Source: Arenibacter hampyeongensis (GTDB taxonomy: Bacteria; Bacteroidota; Bacteroidia; Flavobacteriales; Flavobacteriaceae). From it: DNA of 64,000 nt. Where the stretch lies: assembly GCF_002909255.1 (NCBI RefSeq), contig NZ_PIOB01000002.1, forward strand, positions 558,001 to 622,000, read 5' to 3'. The translations under genes and the position numbers were made by a program. Below, one piece after another: positions 9,180 through 17,471 of the stretch. The notes beneath the pieces were generated by a model. That model was not told the DNA's origin. It did no database searches and was given only the letters and a program-made list of their open reading frames with translations. How positions within the stretch are numbered: position 1 is the first letter of the stretch; each line of letters opens with the position of its first letter.

Positions 9180-9788
9180 ATGTTGGTAATTGGTATTGCG
9201 GGTGGTACGGGTTGTGGAAAAACTACGGTTGTAAATCAAATTATAAATGAATTACCTTATGAGGAAGTTGGGGTTATTTCACAAGATTCTTACTATTGCG
9301 ACCTGTCGCACCTATCATATGACGAACGCTCACAAGTAAATTTTGACCATCCACGTGCCATAGATTTTGAATTATTGGGCAAGCATTTAGAGGATTTAAA
9401 AAAAGGAATTCCAATTCAGCAACCCGTATATTCTTTTGTAAAACACAACCGCACCAGTGATACTATTCTTACACACCCGAGAAAGGTGATGATCGTAGAA
9501 GGTATCCTAATAATGACAAATCCTACTATAAGGGAGATGTTCGACATTAAAATATTTGTTCATGCCGATTCGGATGAGCGATTGATAAGGCGTTTAAAAA
9601 GGGATATCACTGAACGCGGCAGGGATTTGGATGAAGTTTTAACACGGTATCAAAATACCCTTAAGCCCATGCACAATCAATTTATAGAGCCTACAAAGGA
9701 ATATGCGGATATAATTATTCCGAACAATAAATACAATACCGTAGCTGTAGATATCGTAAGGACCATAATCAACGAAAAATTAAGTTAA
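9180..9788 (+). CDS. udk: Uridine kinase
   Basis: The enzyme phosphorylates uridine and cytidine to UMP and CMP in pyrimidine salvage. The P-loop GGTGCGKTT lies at residues 8-16. It is followed by the family segment SQDSYYCDLSHLSYDER, which positions the nucleoside, and by VEGILIM, the Walker-B-like strand. At 202 residues it has the usual length. DivIC follows after 6 nt, and the two mutase subunit genes come next, the arrangement common in Flavobacteriia; the four are probably one transcription unit. Confidence 0.93.
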   Translation: MLVIGIAGGTGCGKTTVVNQIINELPYEEVGVISQDSYYCDLSHLSYDERSQVNFDHPRAIDFELLGKHLEDLKKGIPIQQPVYSFVKHNRTSDTILTHPRKVMIVEGILIMTNPTIREMFDIKIFVHADSDERLIRRLKRDITERGRDLDEVLTRYQNTLKPMHNQFIEPTKEYADIIIPNNKYNTVAVDIVRTIINEKLS

Positions 9789-9794
9789 ACACCT

Positions 9795-10127
9795 ATGGGA
9801 ATCAAAGGGATAAGAAAGAAAAAATGGTTTGGCCTGGTCACCAATATGTATGTTTTGGTCCTAACGGTTTTTGTTGTTTGGATGGTTTTTTTCGATACCA
9901 ACTCCCTTCTAATACATTGGGAACTAAAAAAGCAAATAAACAATCTGGAAAAACAGAAAGATTTTCTTCATGAAGAGATAGCAAGGGACAAAAAAATAAT
10001 AGAAAAATTATCCGATCCCGAGGAGCTGGAAAAATTTGCCAGGGAACACTACTATTTGAAAAGAAAGAATGAAGAGATATATCTAATTGAATACGAGGAT
10101 AGTCTAAAAACAAAGGATGATGAATAA
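9795..10127 (+). CDS. Septum formation initiator family protein (FtsB/DivIC-like)
   Basis: This 110-residue bitopic protein has a short basic cytoplasmic start, one membrane helix (about residues 17-33, LVTNMYVLVLTVFVVWMVFF) and a periplasmic coiled coil (about 40-75). It ends with the family's EELEKFAREHYYLKR motif. DivIC/FtsB proteins link FtsL and FtsQ/DivIB in the divisome and help activate septal peptidoglycan synthesis. Its stop codon lies inside the start of mutA (11-nt overlap), indicating translational coupling. The family call is firm; the choice between the names ftsB and divIC is conventional. Confidence 0.88.
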   Translation: MGIKGIRKKKWFGLVTNMYVLVLTVFVVWMVFFDTNSLLIHWELKKQINNLEKQKDFLHEEIARDKKIIEKLSDPEELEKFAREHYYLKRKNEEIYLIEYEDSLKTKDDE

Positions 10128-11502
10128 GCCTGAACTCTTTAACGATTTTCCGGAGATTTCTTCCAAGGCTTGGAAGCAAAAAATCCAGTTCGAGTTGCGA
10201 GGTGAGGATTACAATGAAAAGTTAGTATGGGAATCCTCTGAGGGCATTAAAGTAAAACCCTTTTATAACACAGAGGACCTAAAGGGGCTCAATATAACGG
10301 GAGCCAAAAAAAATTCTGGCTGGAACATTGGACAGGGAATATTCTCGGGAAATGCCAAATTAGCCAACAAAAAGGCCTTGGACGCCATTGCAAGGGGAGC
10401 TGAGAGTATCCTATTTACCATTCCATCCGAAAAAATCAAGATTCAGGAGCTTCTTAAAGAAGTTGACCCAGGGCAAACAACTATTTATTTTAACCTTCAA
10501 TTCCTATCATCCTCCTATATCATATCTATATTGGAGGCCACCAAGAACCAAATCAACAAGGTTTATCTCAATGTAGATATTATTGGTCATTTGGCCAGAA
10601 ATGGCAACTGGCAATACAACCTCAATCAAGATCATAAAATATTAGGGGATATTCTAAATCTACATCACACCCATACCTTGAGTGTAGATGTTGCCCTCTA
10701 TGGAAATGCCGGGGCCAATCCAATGCAGCAACTGGCCTACGCCATAGCCCATGCCAATGAATACTTAAACCATTTAAACGAGCACCATAAGGATGCACTT
10801 AAAACAACTGTAATTACCTTTAAGGTTTCAGTTGGCAGTAATTATTTCTTTGAAATTGCAAAACTTAGGGCCCTAAGGATATTGTTTGGGACACTTGCAC
10901 AAGAATTCGGGGCTTTGGAGCAGTGCCATATAATAGCCACTCCTACCTTTAGAAATAAAACACTGTACCATTACAACAGTAATATGTTACGAACCACCAC
11001 CGAATGTATGTCAGCTATTTTAGGGGAGGCAGATACGGTAATAAATACACCATATGATGCCCACTATCACAAGGATAATGAATTTGGTGAACGAATGGCA
11101 AGAAATCAATTGCTGATTTTGAAAAACGAGAGCTATCTTGACAAAGTGGACAATGCGGCGGATGGATCATATTATATAGAATCCATCACGCATCAACTTG
11201 CATCCAAAGCACTCGAATTATTTAAACAAATCGAAACTGGGGGAGGGTTTTTGGCACAATTGAAAGAGCACATCATTCAAAAAAAATTAAAGGAAAGCGC
11301 AGCCAAAGAACAAGAAAATTTCAATAAGCTAGACAAAATCCTCGTAGGCACCAATAAGTATGCTTCCAAGTTGGATAAAATGAAAGATAATTTAGAAATA
11401 TATCCCTTTGTAAAAACGCATGCCCGGAAAACCTTGATCGAGCCGATAATTGAAAAACGCTTGTCCGAGGATTGGGAACAAAAGCGATTAAAAACTGAAT
11501 AA
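10117..11502 (+). CDS. mutA: Methylmalonyl-CoA mutase, small (non-catalytic) subunit
   Basis: The 461-residue protein resembles the mutase TIM-barrel domain (for example DVALYGNAGANPMQQLAYAI and NTPYDAHYHKDNEFGERMARNQ). It lacks the C-terminal cobalamin-binding domain and its DxHxxG motif, as expected of the small subunit, which supports the catalytic MutB partner. The pair interconverts succinyl-CoA and methylmalonyl-CoA in the propionate pathway. The start overlaps the preceding divIC gene by 11 nt; ATG codons at 10117 and 10120 are both possible. mutB follows after 82 nt. Confidence 0.9.
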   Translation: MMNKPELFNDFPEISSKAWKQKIQFELRGEDYNEKLVWESSEGIKVKPFYNTEDLKGLNITGAKKNSGWNIGQGIFSGNAKLANKKALDAIARGAESILFTIPSEKIKIQELLKEVDPGQTTIYFNLQFLSSSYIISILEATKNQINKVYLNVDIIGHLARNGNWQYNLNQDHKILGDILNLHHTHTLSVDVALYGNAGANPMQQLAYAIAHANEYLNHLNEHHKDALKTTVITFKVSVGSNYFFEIAKLRALRILFGTLAQEFGALEQCHIIATPTFRNKTLYHYNSNMLRTTTECMSAILGEADTVINTPYDAHYHKDNEFGERMARNQLLILKNESYLDKVDNAADGSYYIESITHQLASKALELFKQIETGGGFLAQLKEHIIQKKLKESAAKEQENFNKLDKILVGTNKYASKLDKMKDNLEIYPFVKTHARKTLIEPIIEKRLSEDWEQKRLKTE

Positions 11503-11584
11503 CAGCTTGGTCCGAACTGTTTAAAAAAGTTGTGAAATTTCTAAAAGGTCCAATTGATACATTAGGATAAGACGATTCAAAATA

Positions 11585-13759
11585 ATGGCAAGAAAAAATC
11601 TTCAACAAATTCAACTGAGGGCGGTTCCCGAAACGAACTCAAAAGAGCATGCCCAACAATTGCCATTTGAGACAGCGGAAGGAATTCTCCTAAAAAAAAC
11701 ATATTCCCTAGCGGATATTGAAGATTTGGAACATTTGAATTTTGCTGCGGGCACACCTCCCTTTCTCCGAGGACCTTATAGCACCATGTATGTCAGTAGA
11801 CCTTGGACTATAAGGCAGTACGCCGGATTCTCCACGGCTGAAGAGAGCAATGAATTTTACAAAAAAAATCTAAGCGCCGGACAAAAGGGTCTTTCCGTTG
11901 CCTTTGACCTTCCTACGCATAGAGGATATGACAGTGATCATCCACGTGTGGTCGGTGATGTTGGAAAAGCTGGGGTAGCCATTGATTCCGTAGAGGATAT
12001 GAAGATTTTGTTCCAGGATATTCCATTGGATAAAATGTCGGTCTCCATGACCATGAACGGTGCAGTGTTGCCCATACTGGCATTTTATATTGTAGCGGCA
12101 GAGGAACAGGGTGTTTTACCCAAAGAACTCTCAGGTACCATTCAAAATGACATCCTTAAGGAATTCATGGTCAGAAACACCTATATCTACCCTCCTGGAC
12201 CATCTATGCAGATCGTTGCAGATATTTTTGAATTTACCAGCAAGTTTATGCCCCAGTTTAATAGTATAAGCATTTCTGGCTATCATATGCACGAGGCAGG
12301 AGCAACTGCCGATATTGAATTGGCCTATACCTTGGCAGACGGACTGGAATATATTAGGACTGGATTAAAAGCTGGATTGAATATAGACGATTTTGCCCCC
12401 AGATTGTCCTTCTTTTGGGGAATTGGGATGAATCATTTCATGGAAATTGCAAAAATGCGGGCCGGCAGAATGCTATGGGCCAAATTGGTAAAACAATTTA
12501 ATCCTAAAAATGAAAAATCGCTTACTTTAAGGACGCATTGCCAAACCAGTGGATGGAGCCTTACGGAGCAGGACCCATTCAATAATATTACCAGAACAAC
12601 CATAGAAGCTGCTGCGGCAGTTTTTGGCGGCACCCAGAGTTTACACACCAATGCCTTGGATGAGGCAATAGCACTACCAACGGATTTTTCTGCACGAATT
12701 GCCCGTAACACCCAATTATATTTACAGCATGAGACCGAAATCACAAAAACGGTAGACCCCTGGGCCGGCAGTTATTATCTAGAAAAACTAACGGACGAAA
12801 TAGTACATAAAGCTTGGGCCCTAATGGAAGAAGTGGAAGCATTGGGCGGCATGACCAAGGCCATTGACGCTGGCATCCCAAAATTAAGGATTGAGGAAGC
12901 GTCTGCAAAAAAACAAGCAAGAATAGACAGTGGAAGGGATATCATTGTGGGCATCAATAAATATAGGACCAAGGAAGAGGATACCCTTCATATATTGGAA
13001 GTGGATAATGCCGAGGTAAGAAGGCAACAACTGGCACGCCTACATCTAGTAAAGGAAAATAGAAATGAGGTTGTTGTTAGGCAATCACTACAGAAACTTA
13101 CCGAGGTTGCAAAACATAGAATTACCTCTCAAGCGCCTAAAACAGCCAACAAATCTGATGTAGATGGGGAAAATTTATTAGCTTTAGCTATCAAGGCCGC
13201 CAGGGCACGAGCTACATTGGGCGAGATCAGCGCCGCATTGGAAAATGCTTTTGGCCGGCACAAGGCAACTATAAATTCATTTACCGGAGTGTATTCAAAA
13301 GAAATTAAAGGAGATGACAGCTTTGGCAAGGCTAGGGAAATGGCAGACAAGTTTGCCGAAATGGAAGGCCGTAGACCTAGGATTATGATTGCCAAAATGG
13401 GTCAGGATGGTCACGACCGCGGTTCCAAAGTGGTGGCAACAGCATATGCCGATCTAGGTTTTGATGTTGATATTGGACCACTGTTCCAAACTCCGGCCGA
13501 AGTAGCCAAACAAGCCGTGGAAAACGATGTGCATGTATTGGGTATTTCTTCCTTGGCGGGCGGACATAAGACCTTGGTACCACAAGTTCTACAGGAATTA
13601 AAATCCTATGGGCGGGAAGATATTATGGTAATCGTAGGCGGAGTAATCCCTAAACAGGATTATGACTTTTTGTACGATGCCGGAACAGTAGCTATTTTTG
13701 GTCCCGGTACAAAAATAAGCGATACGGCCATCCAACTTCTAGAAATCCTGAGCGCATAA
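11585..13759 (+). CDS. mutB: Methylmalonyl-CoA mutase, large (catalytic) subunit
   Basis: The 724-residue product has an N-terminal (beta/alpha)8 domain with the substrate-binding segment [14 protein letters not shown] and the strongly conserved [13 protein letters not shown]-terminal Rossmann-like cobalamin domain carries DGHDRG, with His610 as the lower axial ligand of adenosylcobalamin, then ISSLAGGH and VGGVIP. It carries out the radical carbon-skeleton rearrangement between (R)-methylmalonyl-CoA and succinyl-CoA. Full length, no anomalies. It follows mutA in the same orientation. No cobalamin riboswitch is recognisable upstream of the operon. Confidence 0.95.
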   Translation: MARKNLQQIQLRAVPETNSKEHAQQLPFETAEGILLKKTYSLADIEDLEHLNFAAGTPPFLRGPYSTMYVSRPWTIRQYAGFSTAEESNEFYKKNLSAGQKGLSVAFDLPTHRGYDSDHPRVVGDVGKAGVAIDSVEDMKILFQDIPLDKMSVSMTMNGAVLPILAFYIVAAEEQGVLPKELSGTIQNDILKEFMVRNTYIYPPGPSMQIVADIFEFTSKFMPQFNSISISGYHMHEAGATADIELAYTLADGLEYIRTGLKAGLNIDDFAPRLSFFWGIGMNHFMEIAKMRAGRMLWAKLVKQFNPKNEKSLTLRTHCQTSGWSLTEQDPFNNITRTTIEAAAAVFGGTQSLHTNALDEAIALPTDFSARIARNTQLYLQHETEITKTVDPWAGSYYLEKLTDEIVHKAWALMEEVEALGGMTKAIDAGIPKLRIEEASAKKQARIDSGRDIIVGINKYRTKEEDTLHILEVDNAEVRRQQLARLHLVKENRNEVVVRQSLQKLTEVAKHRITSQAPKTANKSDVDGENLLALAIKAARARATLGEISAALENAFGRHKATINSFTGVYSKEIKGDDSFGKAREMADKFAEMEGRRPRIMIAKMGQDGHDRGSKVVATAYADLGFDVDIGPLFQTPAEVAKQAVENDVHVLGISSLAGGHKTLVPQVLQELKSYGREDIMVIVGGVIPKQDYDFLYDAGTVAIFGPGTKISDTAIQLLEILSA

Positions 13760-14168
13760 TATACGTAGTTCGTGAACAGGAAGTTATGATATGGGTTATA
13801 TTGATTTTAAATTGTTAACAACTGTTTAGGACAATATTACCCGGCAGACCCTGTCTGGTCGCAGACGGACACATCCCGATGATTTACCGGGAAGAACCTT
13901 ACTTTAAAAATATAATTGCCAAAATCTCTCAACTACACTTTAGGAGACAGAAACATATACATTAATTGATAATCAGGTATTTGAGTCTATTTATAAAATG
14001 AAACTCATATTAATCGGGTTTAAACTTCAAAGTAAGCCTTGAACCACAATTGGGAAATAAGTCCATGTACAAGTACATTTAATCAATGACCCCTCTTTTT
14101 TTGGATTCGTTCTACTTTTTTCCTACAATCTGGTTGAGGCTTTTAATAATTGGGTCCCATTAATAAGT

Positions 14169-14177
14169 TGTGTATAA
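14169..14177 (-). promoter_or_regulatory. Perfect DnaA-box match (TTATACACA on minus strand)
   Basis: TGTGTATAA on the plus strand reads TTATACACA on the minus strand, an exact match to TTATNCACA. A second site one base off (TTATTCACC) lies 87 nt downstream on the plus strand. A single exact 9-mer can occur by chance in AT-rich DNA, so a DnaA function is only suggested by the neighbouring parAB genes. Confidence 0.3.
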
Positions 14178-14242
14178 GTGATTCACTAAAAAACAATAAA
14201 CCTATAATAGCCTGACAACAAATCCCATACAACTTTAACTCA

Positions 14243-14256
14243 CTTTAACGTTAAAG
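14243..14256. repeat. 14-bp perfect palindrome upstream of parA
   Basis: CTTTAACGTTAAAG is a gapless 14-bp palindrome located 80 nt before the parA start. It could bind a dimeric regulator or ParB/ParA-type protein. It does not match the well-known parS consensus built on CACGTG. Confidence 0.3.
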
Positions 14257-14335
14257 ACTACAGTTATTCACCCAGTGTTAACAAAATACATTTTATAACA
14301 ACTTAAATAATCGTATTTTTACCCCCTAACTTACT

Positions 14336-15115
14336 ATGATAATGGGCAAAATAATTGCTATTGCTAATCAAAAAGGTGGCGTAGGAAAAACTACTACTTC
14401 GGTAAATTTGGCCGCCTCTTTGGGTGTATTGGAAAAAAAGGTATTACTAATAGACGCTGACCCCCAGGCTAATGCAACTTCAGGATTAGGTTTGGATGTG
14501 GATAGTATCGAATTTGGAACCTACCAAGTATTGGAGCATTCCAAAACAGCCGAAGAAACCATCATTAAGACCTCCTCCCCAAATGTAGATCTTATCCCGG
14601 CACATATTGATCTTGTAGCCATCGAAATCGAATTGGTGGATAAGGACGACAGGGAGTATATGATGAAAAAAGCCATTCGAGGCCTAAAGGACAAATACGA
14701 CTATATTCTTATAGATTGTGCACCTTCACTTGGCCTTTTAACTTTGAACGCCCTAACTGCGGCCGATTCTGTTATGATCCCCATACAATGCGAATATTTT
14801 GCATTGGAAGGACTGGGCAAATTACTGAATACCATTAAGAGTGTTCAAAAAATACATAATCCGGATTTGGATATTGAAGGTATGGTACTTACCATGTACG
14901 ATTCCAGGTTAAGGCTATCCAACCAAGTTGTGGAAGAGGTAAAGAAGCACTTTTCCGAAATGGTGTTCGATACGATCATCCAAAGAAATGTTAGGCTAAG
15001 TGAAGCCCCAAGTTATGGTGAAAGTATTATTAAATATGATGCCAGTAGTAAAGGAGCCGCCAATTATTTAAATTTGGCACATGAAGTAGTAGTGAAAAAC
15101 AAGGAGACAGTATAA
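14336..15115 (+). CDS. parA: ParA family chromosome-partitioning ATPase
   Basis: The protein (259 residues) carries the deviant Walker A motif KGGVGKTT at about residues 10-17, LLIDADPQANAT (A' motif) and ILIDCAPSLG (Walker B). Together these identify a Soj/ParA ATPase that forms ATP-dependent dimers on the nucleoid and drives origin segregation. Translation could start at 14336 or at the ATG at 14342 (MGKIIAIANQKGG), which places the motif where it lies in most homologues. The stop and the parB start overlap by one base (TAATG), implying coupled translation. Confidence 0.95.
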   Translation: MIMGKIIAIANQKGGVGKTTTSVNLAASLGVLEKKVLLIDADPQANATSGLGLDVDSIEFGTYQVLEHSKTAEETIIKTSSPNVDLIPAHIDLVAIEIELVDKDDREYMMKKAIRGLKDKYDYILIDCAPSLGLLTLNALTAADSVMIPIQCEYFALEGLGKLLNTIKSVQKIHNPDLDIEGMVLTMYDSRLRLSNQVVEEVKKHFSEMVFDTIIQRNVRLSEAPSYGESIIKYDASSKGAANYLNLAHEVVVKNKETV

Positions 15116-16041
15116 TGGCGAAAGCAATAAAAAAACAAGCGTTGGGCCGTGGTTTATCAGCCCTATTAAAAGATCCGGAAAACGATATTCAGTCGGCTAC
15201 GGACAAGAATGCCGATAAAGTAGTGGGCAACATTGTAGAATTGGATTTGGACGCAATAGACGTAAATCCGTTTCAACCGCGTTCCAATTTTAATGATGAA
15301 GCCTTACAGGAACTGGCCTCTTCCATAAAGGAATTGGGAGTTATACAGCCAATAACCGTAAGAAAACTAGATTTTAACAAATATCAATTAGTTTCTGGTG
15401 AACGCAGGTACAGGGCATCAAAATTAATTGGACTGGAGACCATTCCGGCCTATATCCGCATTGCCAATGACCAGGAATCCCTTGAAATGGCCTTGGTCGA
15501 AAATATACAGCGACAGGATCTGGACCCCATAGAAATTGCACTTTCCTACCAAAGATTGATTGATGAAATTCAGTTGACCCAGGAAAAAATGAGTGAGAGG
15601 GTGGGAAAAAAACGCTCTACGATAACCAACTACTTACGATTACTGCGCTTAGATCCCATTATTCAGACGGGAATAAGGGATGGTTTTGTAACTATGGGCC
15701 ACGGAAGGGCCTTGGTAAATGTGGATAAAAAGCAAGATCAAATTGCCCTTTACGAAAAAATAGTAGGTGAAAATCTTTCGGTCAGGGACACGGAAAAAGC
15801 AGTTAAGGATTATCAAGATGGCAATTCCGACGCCGACCCAATTAATTCCATTGTGGCAAAAGGGCAAAAGAAATTGGCCATAAACCCAGATTTCATTGAC
15901 AAAAACCTTGGTCACCTTTCAGATTTTTTATCTGTAAAAGTAGATATTAAAGCCTCTGAAAAAGGGAAAGGAAAAATCACCATACCCTTTCATTCCAAGG
16001 AGGAATTCAATAGGTTAAAAAAATTGATTACGGGTGAGTAA
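15115..16041 (+). CDS. parB: ParB/RepB/Spo0J family partition protein
   Basis: The 308-residue protein begins with the basic ALGRGLSALL segment that stimulates ParA. It then has the ParB/Srx CTPase domain (QPRSNFNDEALQELASSIKE, GERRYRA) and the helix-turn-helix that reads parS (LVENIQRQDLDPIE..., KKRSTITNYLRLLRL). ParB loads at parS, clamps DNA in a CTP-dependent manner and works with ParA in segregation. It overlaps parA by one base and the next gene by 8 nt. I found no canonical parS in the window by eye. Confidence 0.95.
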   Translation: MAKAIKKQALGRGLSALLKDPENDIQSATDKNADKVVGNIVELDLDAIDVNPFQPRSNFNDEALQELASSIKELGVIQPITVRKLDFNKYQLVSGERRYRASKLIGLETIPAYIRIANDQESLEMALVENIQRQDLDPIEIALSYQRLIDEIQLTQEKMSERVGKKRSTITNYLRLLRLDPIIQTGIRDGFVTMGHGRALVNVDKKQDQIALYEKIVGENLSVRDTEKAVKDYQDGNSDADPINSIVAKGQKKLAINPDFIDKNLGHLSDFLSVKVDIKASEKGKGKITIPFHSKEEFNRLKKLITGE

Positions 16042-16681
16042 ATATCTTGTTTCTCTGGCTGTATTTTTTCTTTTTATAACTTTCGGACTTGCCCAAGAGG
16101 AAGAGAAGACTACCCAGGCATCAGATTCTATTAAAACCACTCTTAAAAAACAGGGGATTTCAGTAGTAGACACCCTAAAAGTCAAAAGGAAAGCCATAAA
16201 TCCTTTGGCACCAAGTAAGGCAGCCTTCTATTCCGCCGTATTTCCCGGACTTGGTCAAATATACAATAGACGTTATTGGAAAGCTCCCATTGTTTATGCC
16301 ATAATGGGTGGTGGAATATATGGCTACATATACAATGACGACCTCTATGACCGCTTTAGAACGGCATTTAAACGCAGACAAGCAGGATTTACAGATGATG
16401 AATTTTATGACCTGGGAACGCCCAATGCCCCTGGGGCAGATCCGGACTTTTCCGAAGCGGCCTTGGAAAGTGCACAGGAACGATATCAAGAAGATAGAGA
16501 TTTATGGCTCCTGGTCACAATTGCCATGTACGCCCTAAATATTGTAGATGCAAATGTTGATGCACATTTAAAACAATTCAATGTGGACGATGACCTAAGT
16601 ATGGATTTAAAACCGTATTTGGACATGGACGCCATTACCGCCAAACCAGTTTATGGCTTGGCCTTAACCATTAAGTTTTAA
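16034..16681 (+). CDS. DUF5683 domain membrane protein
   Basis: The gene begins with GTG inside the end of parB (8-nt overlap). The 215-residue product has a signal peptide (MSKYLVSLAVFFLFITFGLAQ), then the DUF5683 core SKAAFYSAVFPGLGQIYNRRYWK, which resembles the glycine-rich start of small integral membrane proteins. A hydrophobic stretch follows (about 95-110), and another near 165-180. The function is unknown. Its position between parB and dapB is conserved in Flavobacteriia, so it is probably co-transcribed with the partition genes. Confidence 0.8.
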   Translation: MSKYLVSLAVFFLFITFGLAQEEEKTTQASDSIKTTLKKQGISVVDTLKVKRKAINPLAPSKAAFYSAVFPGLGQIYNRRYWKAPIVYAIMGGGIYGYIYNDDLYDRFRTAFKRRQAGFTDDEFYDLGTPNAPGADPDFSEAALESAQERYQEDRDLWLLVTIAMYALNIVDANVDAHLKQFNVDDDLSMDLKPYLDMDAITAKPVYGLALTIKF

Positions 16682-16684
16682 TTT

Positions 16685-17386
16685 ATGAATATTGCCTTGT
16701 TTGGATATGGTAAAATGGGTAAAATGATCGAACAGATCGCCCTTAAAAGAAACCATAATATAGTAGCAAAAATTGACTTGGATGCAACAGATATAGATTT
16801 TTCGGAAATCGATGTTGCCATTGATTTTAGTATGCCAAACGCTGCTTTTGGAAACATAAAAAACTGTCTAGAACACAACGTTCCCATCATTTCAGGAACT
16901 ACCGGCTGGTTGGAAGATTACCAAAAGGCGGTGGACCTTTGCAATGTGAACCAAGGTGCATTTATCTACGCCTCCAACTTTAGTTTGGGCGTCAACCTTT
17001 TTTTTGAGCTAAATTCCTATTTGGCAAAAATGATAGGCTCCCAAAAACAATACCGAGTTTCCATGGAAGAAATCCACCATACCCAAAAATTGGATGCACC
17101 CAGCGGAACAGCAATTACTTTGGCCGAAGGCGTTATTAACGAAACCGATTACACCAAATGGAAATTGGACAATGCAGGGGACAGTGAAATTCCTATTACA
17201 GCAAAGCGAATCGCCGATACCCCAGGTACCCATACAGTTTCCTATGAAAGCGAAGTAGACAGCATTGAAATTAAACATACTGCCCATAACAGGGAAGGCT
17301 TTGCACTAGGGGCTGTAATAGCAGCAGAATGGATTGTGGGAAAAACAGGTGTCTTCACCATGAAAGACGTGTTAAACCTTAGTTAA
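16685..17386 (+). CDS. dapB: 4-hydroxy-tetrahydrodipicolinate reductase
   Basis: DapB reduces 4-hydroxy-tetrahydrodipicolinate with NAD(P)H on the way to diaminopimelate and lysine, supplying the peptidoglycan cross-link residue. The 233-residue protein shows GYGKMGK (nucleotide-binding GxGxxG type) at residues 7-13, SGTTGW, the catalytic EEIHHTQKLDAPSGTA segment with the paired histidines, and the C-terminal HTAHNREGFALGAV motif. It lies 3 nt after the DUF5683 gene, so it belongs to the parAB unit. Length is slightly short but normal for Bacteroidota. Confidence 0.95.
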   Translation: MNIALFGYGKMGKMIEQIALKRNHNIVAKIDLDATDIDFSEIDVAIDFSMPNAAFGNIKNCLEHNVPIISGTTGWLEDYQKAVDLCNVNQGAFIYASNFSLGVNLFFELNSYLAKMIGSQKQYRVSMEEIHHTQKLDAPSGTAITLAEGVINETDYTKWKLDNAGDSEIPITAKRIADTPGTHTVSYESEVDSIEIKHTAHNREGFALGAVIAAEWIVGKTGVFTMKDVLNLS

Positions 17387-17471
17387 AGAACGTAACAAAG
17401 ATCAACATAAAATGACTTAAAGATTGAAGAGTTACTAAAAGCCCATCAATCATTAAATAATAATTACCAAT

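Larger units (their letters stand above)
13760..14335. other. Long intergenic region between mutB and parA
   Basis: These 576 nt hold no convincing gene. A small hairpin (CAGAC-CCT-GTCTG, 13846-13858) lies in a GC-richer patch. The right half is AT-rich and carries a perfect DnaA-box match, a 14-bp palindrome and a near-match DnaA box (TTATTCACC, 14264-14272). TATTTTTA at 14314-14321 is one base from a -7 box and may drive parA. The rest is unassigned. Confidence 0.5.

Noticed and set aside
10050-10120. Cobalamin riboswitch before the mutase genes
   Set aside because: The mutA start overlaps divIC, and no conserved cobalamin-riboswitch box is visible upstream of the operon.
11941-11955. CCACGTGTGG-like sequence in mutB as parS
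   Set aside because: It is an internal codon run in a conserved gene and an isolated partial match.
14243-14256. Palindrome as a canonical parS site
   Set aside because: It lacks the CACGTG core of known parS sites, so it is listed only as an unassigned palindrome.
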